Positions 16,601 through 25,837 of a DNA stretch of 46,280 nucleotides are shown here, piece after piece; positions within the stretch are counted from its first letter, which is position 1, and the number at the start of each line of letters is the position of its first letter. The notes below the pieces were generated by a model. That model was given only the letters and a program-made list of their open reading frames with translations. It did not search any database and was not told where the DNA came from. Both the position numbers and the translations under genes were made by a program. The DNA comes from Candidatus Binatota bacterium (GTDB lineage Bacteria; Desulfobacterota; Binatia; UBA1149; CAITLU01), in NCBI GenBank assembly GCA_024276575.1, contig JAJRWY010000035.1:1-46280 (forward strand). Reading direction: 5' to 3'.

Positions 16601-18040
16601 ATGGAAGTGTGCGTGGCGGCGGGCCGTAGCCGGGTCGGTCGTGAGGACGTGGATCGAGTGTTGGATCTGGCGAGCACGGAATCTTTGGATTGGGGGAGCG
16701 AGTCAGAGCCTGCTACTGCGTCGCTCGAGGGCGGCAGCCTTGCTTTTGAATCTTCAGCCGATCTTGCTCAACAGGCTTCCGCTGCCTCGCAGGAGGTTCG
16801 GCCGGCGGTCACTACAGAGACGCCGGCGGCCGCTCGGCCACAGTCGCGGCCATCCGTGGCGCAGAGTTCGCCGGAAAAAGAGCGGCGTATCAAGGCGCGT
16901 GACTTTTTCGAAGAAGGCGAGGAGGAAGACAACGCGGAGGGATCACTGACGGCCGGCCGGCTTGGCGATGGAAGTGAAAGGCAGTGCGTGGAGCGTGCGG
17001 AGAATCCGGACGACGGCGAAGAAGGGGGAGTGAGCGAAGGGCAGACCAAGCGAATGTTGCTGCTTGGTGCCGCTGTTGCCGTAACCGCGTTGGCGCTGTT
17101 GTGGGCGGGTCGCCCGGGCCGCCGCCTAGATAGTCTGGATAGTGACGTTGCGTCGCTTGCCAAGGAGCAGTCGCCGGCCGCCCGGACGGCTTCTGGCCCT
17201 GCGCCGGTGGGCGCGCCGGCGGCCTCGGTGGCAGATGCTGCTGAGGCGCCGTCGCCGGCTGCTACGTCTTTGGAACACGCCATAGCTTCTACGAAAAGAG
17301 GGCCCGGGGAGGCCGTAACGACATCTTCGTCCAAGCAGCAGGACCGGCAGTCCCAGGGCGGCAGCGCGAATGGCGTCGAGGCAGCTTCGGCCGCGGCCGG
17401 CGCCGGTGTTATGCAACCCGGTTCCGCCGGAGTTTCCAAGGCCGGCCGGCCTCCTGTTGCGCAAGCCCGGACGGCGGCGGCTGGCGGCGCAACTGCAACG
17501 GCGGGGCAAAACTCAGCCGGAGTGATCGTCAAAGCTGTAGGGCCGGCCAAGACAGAACAAGTGCGCTCCGGTCCGCAGCGAGCGGCCGGCAACTCCGGCA
17601 ATTCGGAATCGGCCAAGCAGGCAGCGCTTCCCGGGAAGGCCGTGGCGGCACCCGCCCTCGAGGCCGGGGAAGTGGTGCATGGCGTTGGGGGGAGCGGTCG
17701 CAACGAAGGGAAGGCGGTGCCGGGTGTTGGTGGGAGCAGCCGGAGCGCGGTGCAGGGCGGGCCGGACGCTAGGGGGAGCACTAAGAGCGAGGCGCAGCCG
17801 GCGCCGGACAGTAATTCGTTTACGGTGCAGGTCGGAGCGTTCAAGAGTAAGAAGAACGCTGACTCACTGCTCGAGGATTTGAAGAAGGCCTGCTCTACCG
17901 CATCGATGATACGTGTGAAGGGGCTATACCACGTGGCGTGCGGCCGTTTCGGCGATGCCAAAGAGGCTTCTTCGCGAGCCAAAGATTTGTCCAAGCGTGG
18001 ATTCTCCACCTACGTGCGTCCGACGCCCAATCCGGACTGA
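16601..18040 (+). CDS. SPOR-domain protein with TM segment and low-complexity linker (C-terminal part of DamX-like protein, same frame as upstream AAA ORF)
   Basis: TKRMLLLGAAVAVTALALLWAG TM; C-terminal NSFTVQVGAFKSKKNADSLLEDLKK...YHVACGRFGDAKEASSRAKDLSKRGFSTYVRP SPOR domain. Confidence 0.8.
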   Translation: MEVCVAAGRSRVGREDVDRVLDLASTESLDWGSESEPATASLEGGSLAFESSADLAQQASAASQEVRPAVTTETPAAARPQSRPSVAQSSPEKERRIKARDFFEEGEEEDNAEGSLTAGRLGDGSERQCVERAENPDDGEEGGVSEGQTKRMLLLGAAVAVTALALLWAGRPGRRLDSLDSDVASLAKEQSPAARTASGPAPVGAPAASVADAAEAPSPAATSLEHAIASTKRGPGEAVTTSSSKQQDRQSQGGSANGVEAASAAAGAGVMQPGSAGVSKAGRPPVAQARTAAAGGATATAGQNSAGVIVKAVGPAKTEQVRSGPQRAAGNSGNSESAKQAALPGKAVAAPALEAGEVVHGVGGSGRNEGKAVPGVGGSSRSAVQGGPDARGSTKSEAQPAPDSNSFTVQVGAFKSKKNADSLLEDLKKACSTASMIRVKGLYHVACGRFGDAKEASSRAKDLSKRGFSTYVRPTPNPD

Positions 18041-18377
18041 AGCGGCCGCGCTTTACCGCTGTCGTGGCGGGGCTGTAGCAAGCAGTTAGCGATACCGCAG
18101 TTTGCAACACCAGTTGCACGAAAGCCGGCGATTGCGTGCATAATTGTAAGCCCACGCTTGACGTGCGCGACTCTCGTGCACATCAAGCGGCGAATCGAGT
18201 CTTGCCCGCGTCCGCCGGCCACCCCACATCAGCAACGAATCCGGCTACTTCGCTACCGCGTACAGCGCTAAGATCGAAGCCGGCAGTGGTGTTTGCGGCG
18301 GCCGCACCGATGGCACGTGGATTGCGTAGTTGCGGCTCTGACCCGCTAGGCACAGCCGGACAAAGGAAAAGCATCCC

Positions 18378-18623
18378 ATGATCATCGACGAACAGACCTT
18401 CACTGAGATTACCCTGCATTTGCGTCGAGCCTCGGACGATCTGTTGGGCGCTGCGCGGCGTCTGGCCTTGTACTGTGACCCTGACCGCAATCTCGATGAT
18501 CGTGGTGAACTGCTCGAAGCTCTGGAGTCGCTGGTGGCGATGAATAGGCAGTTTTCCTCGATAGAAGAAATGCTTCGAGTGATCTGGGAAACTAATCGCA
18601 GCGCAGCCCGGCATAGCTGCTGA
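18378..18623 (+). CDS. small hypothetical protein (81 aa)
   Basis: ATG preceded by AAGGAAAAG; acidic/helical sequence MIIDEQTFTEITLHLRRASDDLLGAARRLALYCDPDRNLDDRGELLEALESLVAMN; fits the gene gap. Confidence 0.6.
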   Translation: MIIDEQTFTEITLHLRRASDDLLGAARRLALYCDPDRNLDDRGELLEALESLVAMNRQFSSIEEMLRVIWETNRSAARHSC

Positions 18624-18697
18624 GTCTCCGGCTGCTGTGCAACGCCGCGATTGCGCTTCTCGGCGCTCACGTTACAGTACGCCCGGCGGCTGGCGGA

Positions 18698-19879
18698 ATG
18701 GACGGGAGGAAAGGCAAAGCAAGCGCGTTGGCAGCATCGCTGGCGTTGATGGCGCAGTGGGTACTGCTACACGCCGGGGGGCTGCACGATCCCGTCTATG
18801 TCGCCTTGTCGTCCGGTGCCGCAATCTTCGGCGCAGCGTTCTCCTTGTCATGGGCAGCCGAGGCTGCCCAACACGACGTTCCTCCGTCGGTTGCGGTGGT
18901 GCTAGTTGCTCTGCTCGCCGTGCTGCCCGAGTACGCGGTCGATATGTACTTCGCGTGGGAGGCAGGCAAGGATCCAATTTATACGCATTACGCGACTGCG
19001 AACATTACCGGCGCAAACCGGATCTTGATCGGGCTTGGATGGCCGGTAGTAGCCTTCGTGGCCTGGCGCAAGAGCGGCAGCCGCCACGTACGAGTCGCGA
19101 AAGGGGATAGTGTAGAGGTCTTCTACCTGTTGGCGGCGACGCTCTATTCGTTCGTCATTCCGCTGAAAGGTACCCTGAGTTGGATAGACGCGGTCTTTCT
19201 GGTCGGACTGTTCGTTTCCTACATAGTGTCTGCCTCGCGTGAGGCCGTAGTTGAGCCGTCGCTCGACGGCACTGCTGAAATGATCGGGTCTTTGCCGCAG
19301 TTTCGGCGTAGGTTGGCGGTAGCGGCTCTGTTTGCGGCTGCCGGAGGGGCGATCTTCCTGGCTGCCGAACCTTTCGCAGAGTCACTGCTCGAAATCGGCA
19401 AGACCTTTGGTGTCGAGGAGTTTCTGCTGGTCCAGTGGGTAGCTCCGCTGGCTTCAGAAACACCGGAATTCGTGGTGGCGGTGATATTCGCGCTCAAACT
19501 CAAGGCAGAACTTGGGTTTGCGGCGTTGCTATCTTCGAAGGTAAACCAATGGACCTTGCTGGTCGGTATGCTTCCGCTGGTCTTCATGATGTCGGCCGGA
19601 TCCATGGCCCCCATGATGCTCGACGAGCGCCAAGCTCACGAAATACTACTGACTTCTGCTCAATCGCTGTTCGCGGTGATCTTGATCGCTGATTTGAGAT
19701 TCGGAATAGGGGAAGCGCTGGCGCTGTTGGTGCTTTTCTTGATCCAGCTCTCTTTTCCCGATCCCCATATCCGGATGGCCTTCGTTTTCATCTATCTGGG
19801 TTTGTTCGTAGCCGTATTTGTGTTCAATCGTGACGCGAGACAGAACCTCATGCACATTGCGACGCGCGGCAGACTGTAA
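18698..19879 (+). CDS. sodium/calcium exchanger (CaCA superfamily) membrane protein
   Basis: Two inverted repeats with VVLVALLAVLPEYAVDM...ATANITGANRILIGLGWP and PLASETPEFVVAVIFAL...ALLSSKVNQWTLLVGMLPL. Confidence 0.8.
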   Translation: MDGRKGKASALAASLALMAQWVLLHAGGLHDPVYVALSSGAAIFGAAFSLSWAAEAAQHDVPPSVAVVLVALLAVLPEYAVDMYFAWEAGKDPIYTHYATANITGANRILIGLGWPVVAFVAWRKSGSRHVRVAKGDSVEVFYLLAATLYSFVIPLKGTLSWIDAVFLVGLFVSYIVSASREAVVEPSLDGTAEMIGSLPQFRRRLAVAALFAAAGGAIFLAAEPFAESLLEIGKTFGVEEFLLVQWVAPLASETPEFVVAVIFALKLKAELGFAALLSSKVNQWTLLVGMLPLVFMMSAGSMAPMMLDERQAHEILLTSAQSLFAVILIADLRFGIGEALALLVLFLIQLSFPDPHIRMAFVFIYLGLFVAVFVFNRDARQNLMHIATRGRL

Positions 19880-19897
19880 GCGGCCCCAAGGCCCGGG

Positions 19898-20905
19898 CTA
19901 GATTTGGCGGTCAACGAGATCGGAAATCAGTTCGATCATGCCCCGGCGATAAGGCGAGGACGGAAGGCTGCGCAGGGTATCGGCCGCGCTCAGTGCGTGA
20001 GCAACGGCGTCTTCACGTACCTGCTCCGGCAATCCCGAAGCGCGCAACGCGGCCAGCGCCTCTTCTATCTCTGCGGAGCCGAGTTGTTCCTGGGTAAAGG
20101 CTTTGCGCACTGCGGGTAGTTCGAGACCGCGCACGATCGGTAGCGAAGGATTGCCGTCGAGCAAGTCGGTACCGACCCGCTTTCCCATCTTGCGCGGGTC
20201 GCCCAAGACGTCGAGCGCGTCGTCGATCATCTGAAAGGCGATACCGATTTCACGTCCGCAACGCTCGAGATTCTCGATGCGATCCGGTTGGCAGCCGGCC
20301 AGGTAAGATGCGATGCGGGCGCCGACAGCAAAAAGCGAAGCCGTCTTGCGGTCGATGATCTCGAAATAGTCAGCTTCGGACACGTTGGTGTTACGGCGAA
20401 AGCGGCCTTGCATGATCTCGCCTTCCGTGAGCTTTACGCAGGCATCGGCCGCCCAGGCCACGATCTTCTCTTCGAAACGCCCGCAGACTTCGAATGCCCT
20501 GGAGAACAAAAAGTCTCCGGTGACCAAGGTGTCGGCGATTCCGAATTTCAAGGGAGCGGCGTCCAAACCACGGCGCACATCGTTGGAATCGATGATGTCG
20601 TCGTGCAGAAGCGTGGCGGTATGGATCAATTCTAGGGCCACCGACAAGTCGACCATGTCGGTGACGTCGCTGCCGCCACAAGCCCGGAAAATCAGCAGGG
20701 AGACGGCGGGGCGGACTCTCTTACCGCCGGCGTTGATGATGTAGTCGGCGATCTCCGTAAGCCTGGGCTCCCGGGCCGAAAGAACCTCGCCGATGCGCTT
20801 TTCAACGAGAAGCAAGTCGGCTTGAACGAGGTCGACGGATCGGGCCGCCGCGTTCGAGTTTTGCTCGGATGGCGCGTTCACGGAGTAACTCAAGCCGCGG
20901 TTCAA
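19898..20905 (-). CDS. polyprenyl synthetase family protein (octaprenyl/heptaprenyl diphosphate synthase-like)
   Basis: GGKRVRPAVSLL, LLHDDIIDSNDVRRG (FARM-type DDxxD), FQMIDDALD (SARM). Confidence 0.92.
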   Translation of the reverse strand: MNRGLSYSVNAPSEQNSNAAARSVDLVQADLLLVEKRIGEVLSAREPRLTEIADYIINAGGKRVRPAVSLLIFRACGGSDVTDMVDLSVALELIHTATLLHDDIIDSNDVRRGLDAAPLKFGIADTLVTGDFLFSRAFEVCGRFEEKIVAWAADACVKLTEGEIMQGRFRRNTNVSEADYFEIIDRKTASLFAVGARIASYLAGCQPDRIENLERCGREIGIAFQMIDDALDVLGDPRKMGKRVGTDLLDGNPSLPIVRGLELPAVRKAFTQEQLGSAEIEEALAALRASGLPEQVREDAVAHALSAADTLRSLPSSPYRRGMIELISDLVDRQI

Positions 20906-21054
20906 TCACATACCGGGGGCAAAGGGAATCAGGCTCCGGTGTTGCATGGCCGCTAGCCACTCCGTTAGCTTTACTAGCAATTGTGCCTATGCCAAAGTCG
21001 CGCGTCCGCATTCGCATTCCTGTATGATTGTTCGCAAGTGAGGAGAGGCGTGGT

Positions 21055-21390
21055 ATGGCCACGGTAATTACCGAAGAATGTATCAATTGTGGGGCTTGCG
21101 AGCCCGAGTGTCCCAATACCGCTATCTATGAAGGCGATGTGCAGTGGGAGGATCTCGACGGCAACCTGCAAGACCCGATTGCCGAAGACATCTACTACAT
21201 AGCTCCGCAGAAATGCACGGAGTGCGTAGGTTTCTTCGACCAGGAGCAGTGCGCCGCGGTTTGCCCGGTGGATTGCTGCATACCGGATCCGGATAACGCG
21301 GAAACTGAAGAGGTGCTCCTTGAACGAGCGAAGCTCATTCATCCGGATGCTGATATCCCGGATCCGCCTCCATCGCGGTTTCGGTCCTGA
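21055..21390 (+). CDS. 4Fe-4S ferredoxin (YfhL-like)
   Basis: CINCGACEPECPNTAIYEGD...CTECVGFFDQEQCAAVCPVDCC; ATG 21055 with AGGAGAG SD. Confidence 0.9.
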   Translation: MATVITEECINCGACEPECPNTAIYEGDVQWEDLDGNLQDPIAEDIYYIAPQKCTECVGFFDQEQCAAVCPVDCCIPDPDNAETEEVLLERAKLIHPDADIPDPPPSRFRS

Positions 21391-21401
21391 GTTCGGCTCT
21401 T

Positions 21402-21420
21402 GATCGCGCGAAGCGCGGTC
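21402..21420 (+). terminator. hairpin downstream of ferredoxin gene
   Basis: GATCGCGC-GAA-GCGCGGTC 8-bp stem (one G-U), 12 nt after the stop; weak T-tract. Confidence 0.45.
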
Positions 21421-21500
21421 GGAGGATCGACGCGGGTCTTTCAATTCAATGTTTTAGCGAGGCCGTGAAGTTCCTACGCTTCATGGCTGACTGACCGACT

Positions 21501-22517
21501 ATGCGCGAGCGCGCCGGCCGTACACTGAACCTCGTCCTGGGTCTGGGCCTGTCCTGTGTGTTTCTCTACCTCGCTTTTAGAGGTGAAGATTGGGGGACGA
21601 TCACAGAGCAGTTGAACCTTGCGCGCTACGAGTACTTCCTGCCCATAGCGGTGCTCGGAGTCTACGTACTCTACGTGCGCTCTCAGCGCTGGCGCCTGCT
21701 TCTGGCATCAGTCTCCGCTGACAGGCCGCCGATGATGCCGATCTTCTCCGCTTCGGCGGTCGGCTTTATGGCTAACATGCTGCTTCCTTTTCGCGTCGGG
21801 GAGATTGCGAGGCCGGTTCTCGTGAGCAGGCATACGGGAATCCCCCTGAGTGCGGCGTTGGCGACAGTCCTGGTGGAAAGGGTGCTGGATCTTGGAACCT
21901 TGTTCACCTTTGCGTTGTGGCTGGTGCTGAGTTCTCCGGTGCCGGAGACGGTACGCCAGCTTACCTGGGCGGCCGGCGTGGCCGCCGTCGTGCTGGCCGT
22001 GGGTATAAGTGTGGTAGCGGCCAACCGGAGGCGCTACCAGCCGCTTCTGGACCGGCTATGGTCGGCATTACCGGGTGCATTGGGACCGCAGGTCAAGCAC
22101 TTGGCGGACGAGTTTTTCGATGCCCTGTCGGGAATTTCCGATCCGTGGGTCATGGCGCAGGCGGTAGCCTGGTCTTTCTACGTTTGGTTCTTGATAGCGA
22201 TCGGGTTTGCCTTGGGTTTCCCTGCCACGTCGCTCGACGTACCATTTATATCAGGCGGGGTTACAGTGGCGACGTTGGTTGCCCTGGCGGTGTCGATTCC
22301 TTCGGCTCCGGCTTTCGTCGGGCAGTTCGAATGGGGCTGCAAACTGGCTCTGAGTGAGATTCTTGGGGTGGACGGTGCCAAGGCCGCCGGATACGCGATA
22401 TTGGTGCATAGCGCCCAGTTCATCACTCAAGTTGCCTTAGGGCTTGTTTTCGTGGTGCGTGAGGGCCTAAGCTTCTCGGAATTGGGGGCCATGGCCAAGC
22501 GTTCCGGGAGCGACTGA
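21501..22517 (+). CDS. lysylphosphatidylglycerol synthase TM region / flippase-like integral membrane protein (LPG_synthase_TM)
   Basis: ~8 TM segments; GFMANMLLPFRVGEIARPVLVSRHTGIPLSAALATVLVERVLDLGTL motif typical of the family. Confidence 0.85.
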   Translation: MRERAGRTLNLVLGLGLSCVFLYLAFRGEDWGTITEQLNLARYEYFLPIAVLGVYVLYVRSQRWRLLLASVSADRPPMMPIFSASAVGFMANMLLPFRVGEIARPVLVSRHTGIPLSAALATVLVERVLDLGTLFTFALWLVLSSPVPETVRQLTWAAGVAAVVLAVGISVVAANRRRYQPLLDRLWSALPGALGPQVKHLADEFFDALSGISDPWVMAQAVAWSFYVWFLIAIGFALGFPATSLDVPFISGGVTVATLVALAVSIPSAPAFVGQFEWGCKLALSEILGVDGAKAAGYAILVHSAQFITQVALGLVFVVREGLSFSELGAMAKRSGSD

Positions 22518-22535
22518 GCTATCATAGCGAGCGAC

Positions 22536-23759
22536 GTGTACCTACTTAAAGGAAAGCGAATCCTATTGTGCGTGAGCGGGGGTATTGCGGCTTACAAGAG
22601 TGCTGAACTCGTGCGCCGCTTGCAGGACTGCGGCGCCGAGGTGCGGGTGGCCATGACGGAGGCCGCCACCAAGTCCATTTCCCCGTTGACACTGCAAGCC
22701 TTGTCTCGCCACCCGGTGGCCAGCAGCCTGCTAGACCCTGGTGAAGATGCATCTATAGGGCATATAGCTTTGGCTGAAGAGGCCGATGCGGTTTTGATCG
22801 CGCCGGCGACTGCCGACTTGCTGGCGCGCTTGGCTGCGGGTATGGCCGGCGACATGGTCACGGCAGTGGCTCTGGTCACACGCGCGCCGCTGATCGTCGC
22901 TCCTTCGATGAACGGTAACATGCTCTCGCACCCCGCGGTTCGGGCCAATATCCACAAACTTGCGGGTTGGGGCTATCGCATCGTGGAGAGCGACAGCGGC
23001 GAACTCGCCTGCGGCTACGAAGGTGCGGGACGCTTGCCTGATGCGGAAGTATTGATCGCGGAGGTGGCTGCGGCTTTGAGTAAACAGGATTTTGCCGGTG
23101 TCCGTTTCGCGATATCGGCGGGTCCGACGCGGGAGGCATTGGATCCGGTACGCTATATAAGCAACCGCAGCAGCGGCCGCATGGGCTACGAGGTGGCCGC
23201 GGCGGCGCTGCGGCGCGGGGGGAGAGTGACCTTGGTAAGTGGACCCACGGCTCTGCTTCCGCCGCGTGATGCAGAATTAGTCCGGGTCGAGAGTGCTGCT
23301 GAGATGTCGGAGGCGATGCTCGTCGCGGCATCTAACGCTGAAGTCGTGGTGATGGTCGCGGCAGTCGCGGACTATAGCCCCCGGCAGGCTTGCACGGAGA
23401 AAATCAAGAAGAACGACGAATCCCTGTCTCTCGAGCTGTTGCGGACAGAGGACATTCTTACGCAGATCACGCGACTGGGTGGAGACCGAATCGTCGTGGG
23501 TTTTGCCGCCGAAACCGGAGATTTGTTGGCCAACGCGGCTGAGAAGCTCGAGCGTAAGGGCCTGGACCTCATTGTTGCCAATGATGTAGGCGCCGAAGGC
23601 AGCGGTTTTGAGGTTGCGACCAACTCGGCGCTGCTTATAGATGCATCCGGAGGATGTGAAGAAAGTGGATTGCTGGGTAAAGACGAACTCAGCGATCGAA
23701 TTCTCGATAGGATTGCCGCGTTGCGTGCCGGACGCGGAAAGGTGCAGCACGAAGAGTGA
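22536..23759 (+). CDS. coaBC: bifunctional phosphopantothenoylcysteine decarboxylase/phosphopantothenate-cysteine ligase
   Basis: KRILLCVSGGIAAYKSAELVRRL...PSMNGNML...ISAGPTREALDPVRYISNRSSGRMGYEVA...DLIVANDV. Confidence 0.95.
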   Translation: MYLLKGKRILLCVSGGIAAYKSAELVRRLQDCGAEVRVAMTEAATKSISPLTLQALSRHPVASSLLDPGEDASIGHIALAEEADAVLIAPATADLLARLAAGMAGDMVTAVALVTRAPLIVAPSMNGNMLSHPAVRANIHKLAGWGYRIVESDSGELACGYEGAGRLPDAEVLIAEVAAALSKQDFAGVRFAISAGPTREALDPVRYISNRSSGRMGYEVAAAALRRGGRVTLVSGPTALLPPRDAELVRVESAAEMSEAMLVAASNAEVVVMVAAVADYSPRQACTEKIKKNDESLSLELLRTEDILTQITRLGGDRIVVGFAAETGDLLANAAEKLERKGLDLIVANDVGAEGSGFEVATNSALLIDASGGCEESGLLGKDELSDRILDRIAALRAGRGKVQHEE

Positions 23760-24475
23760 TGGCGGGACTTCCGCGCGCAGCACTGAATTATCTCGAGCGT
23801 GAATTGGAACTCGGCTTGGAAGCGATTCCGCTCCGTGCTCCAGGCATGCGGGAACAGGGGAGACCGGGCGTGGACAGTTCCCTAGTTGAACCGGCAATAA
23901 GGCAGGCTGCGGATCTCGACGTTTTGCGCGAGGTGCTCGGCGATTGCCGGCGCTGCAAACTCTGCTCGGACCGGTCGAACATAGTCTTTGGGGTCGGGAA
24001 TCCGGACGCCGGGTTGATGTTTGTCGGCGAGGGGCCGGGAGAGGAAGAAGACAAGCAGGGCGTCCCTTTCGTCGGGCGCGCGGGGGCCTTGCTCACCGAT
24101 ATCATCACCAAAGGTATGGGCTTGCGGCGAGAAGACGTATACATCGCCAATGTCGTCAAATGCCGTCCGCCGGGCAACCGTAATCCACAACCCGACGAGA
24201 TCGTTGCCTGTGAGCCATTTCTGGCGCGGCAGATCGAAATCATCGAGCCGAAAGTGCTGGTCAGCCTCGGAACCTTCGCAACGCAGGCCTTGCTCAAGAA
24301 CCGTATCGCCATCTCCAAGCAGCGTGGAGTCTGGAGCGATTATAACGGTGTTCCCCTGATGCCGACTTTTCATCCGGCCTACTTACTCCGCAATCCCTCA
24401 GGCAAGAGAATCGTGTGGGGGGATATCAAGCTAGTCATGCAGAAGATGGGCATCTCGCCGTTGGCTAGACGGTGA
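23756..24475 (+). CDS. type-4 uracil-DNA glycosylase
   Basis: CRRCKLCSDRSNIVFGVGNPDAGLMFVGEGPGEEEDKQGVPFVGRAGALLTDI...NVVKCRPPGNRNPQPDEI...TFHPAYLLRNP. Confidence 0.93.
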   Translation: MMAGLPRAALNYLERELELGLEAIPLRAPGMREQGRPGVDSSLVEPAIRQAADLDVLREVLGDCRRCKLCSDRSNIVFGVGNPDAGLMFVGEGPGEEEDKQGVPFVGRAGALLTDIITKGMGLRREDVYIANVVKCRPPGNRNPQPDEIVACEPFLARQIEIIEPKVLVSLGTFATQALLKNRIAISKQRGVWSDYNGVPLMPTFHPAYLLRNPSGKRIVWGDIKLVMQKMGISPLARR

Positions 24476-24513
24476 CTTCATGCGGCGTGCGGCGCATAGT
24501 CGAGGGTATCACA

Positions 24514-25833
24514 ATGGTGTTTAAATCCGGAAAGTTGCTTGCCGTCGTGATGCTCTCAATGTGTCTGCTTGCACCGTGGCAGGCCCATGCGGCACCGTCG
24601 AGTATTTACCGTATCGTCGTCGACGGTCCGATCACGCCCTCGACACAGGACTTCATAGGGACAGCGATCGACCGGGCCGAAGAAGCTGGGGCCGCTGCGC
24701 TACTGATTGAACTCGATACGCCCGGTGGGCATCTGTTTGCCACCAAGGCTATCGTCAAACGGCTACTGTCGGCTCCACTGCCAGTTTTGGTCTATGTGAG
24801 CCCCGCCGGAGCCGGTGCGATTTCAGCCGGTGTGTTTCTGACCATGGCCGGCCACATCGCTGCGATGGCGCCGGGAACTACCATCGGAGCGGCGCATCCG
24901 GTGGGTGGGCAAGGCGAAGACATTGCGGGCGACATGCGTGAAAAAGTGGAAAACTTCACTGCCTCGTTCGGGGAATCGATCGCCGAGCAGCGTGGCCGCA
25001 ACGTCGAATGGGCCGAGAAAGCCGTGCGTGAGAGCGTTGCCGTTACCGAAGGCGAAGCGGTCGAGTTGAATATCGTTGATTTCGTTGCTGAAGACATTTC
25101 GGAACTGCTCGAGAAATCCGGGGGCCGTGAGGTTAGAGTCGCCGGCAAGACTGTGGCCTTGGACTTTTCGGACGTGTTCGACACTGCGGGTCGCCCGCGT
25201 GTGATCGATTTTGATAAAACTCTGCGGCACCGTGTGCTCGACGTCATCACCCATCCCAACATTGCTTACTTGCTGATGATGGCGGGTATGCTCGGACTCT
25301 ACATCGAGTTTTCCAACCCCGGTGCTATTTTCCCCGGGGTGGCGGGTGCCATCTGCCTGCTACTGGCTCTGCTTGCCGCCCAGGTTCTACCGATCTCTTC
25401 GACCGGTGTTGTGTTGCTGGTCTTGGGCATGGCCTTCTTGCTTGGTGAACTGTTCATGCCGAGTTTTGGAGTACTCGGTTTCGGCGGGTTGGTGGCGATA
25501 ACTTTGGGGTCGCTGTTTCTCTACACCAAGGAATCGGCTTTGGCTGTGGATCGCTCGCTGGTCACCGCTACGGTAGCTATGTTTGCCGCTATCGTGGCTG
25601 CGATTGTGATACTTTTGCTAAAAGATCGCAGGAAGCGTCCATCGTTGGGCATCGAGGGCTTAGTGGGGGAAGTGGGAAAAAGTGTCAGCACGGTGCATGA
25701 GAGCGGTAAAGTTAAACTGCATGGAGAACTGTGGAACGCCTGTAGTGACGAGTCCATAGAGAGTGGGCGCAGGGTTAAGGTGCTTTCCGTGGACGGCCTG
25801 CGGGTAAAGGTCAAAGAAGAAGACAGGGAGTAG
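24514..25833 (+). CDS. NfeD-family membrane-bound serine protease (ClpP-class)
   Basis: Signal peptide; LLIELDTPGGHLFATKAIVKRLL, VYVSPAGAGAISAGVFLTMA (Ser nucleophile region), C-terminal NfeD OB domain. Confidence 0.9.
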   Translation: MVFKSGKLLAVVMLSMCLLAPWQAHAAPSSIYRIVVDGPITPSTQDFIGTAIDRAEEAGAAALLIELDTPGGHLFATKAIVKRLLSAPLPVLVYVSPAGAGAISAGVFLTMAGHIAAMAPGTTIGAAHPVGGQGEDIAGDMREKVENFTASFGESIAEQRGRNVEWAEKAVRESVAVTEGEAVELNIVDFVAEDISELLEKSGGREVRVAGKTVALDFSDVFDTAGRPRVIDFDKTLRHRVLDVITHPNIAYLLMMAGMLGLYIEFSNPGAIFPGVAGAICLLLALLAAQVLPISSTGVVLLVLGMAFLLGELFMPSFGVLGFGGLVAITLGSLFLYTKESALAVDRSLVTATVAMFAAIVAAIVILLLKDRRKRPSLGIEGLVGEVGKSVSTVHESGKVKLHGELWNACSDESIESGRRVKVLSVDGLRVKVKEEDRE

Positions 25834-25837
25834 GACA

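Noticed and set aside
16768-18009. 413-aa antisense ORF opposite the SPOR gene
   Set aside because: Low-complexity Ala/Pro/Ser product mirrors the GC-rich linker on the plus strand; no recognisable domain; the plus strand has TM and SPOR domains.
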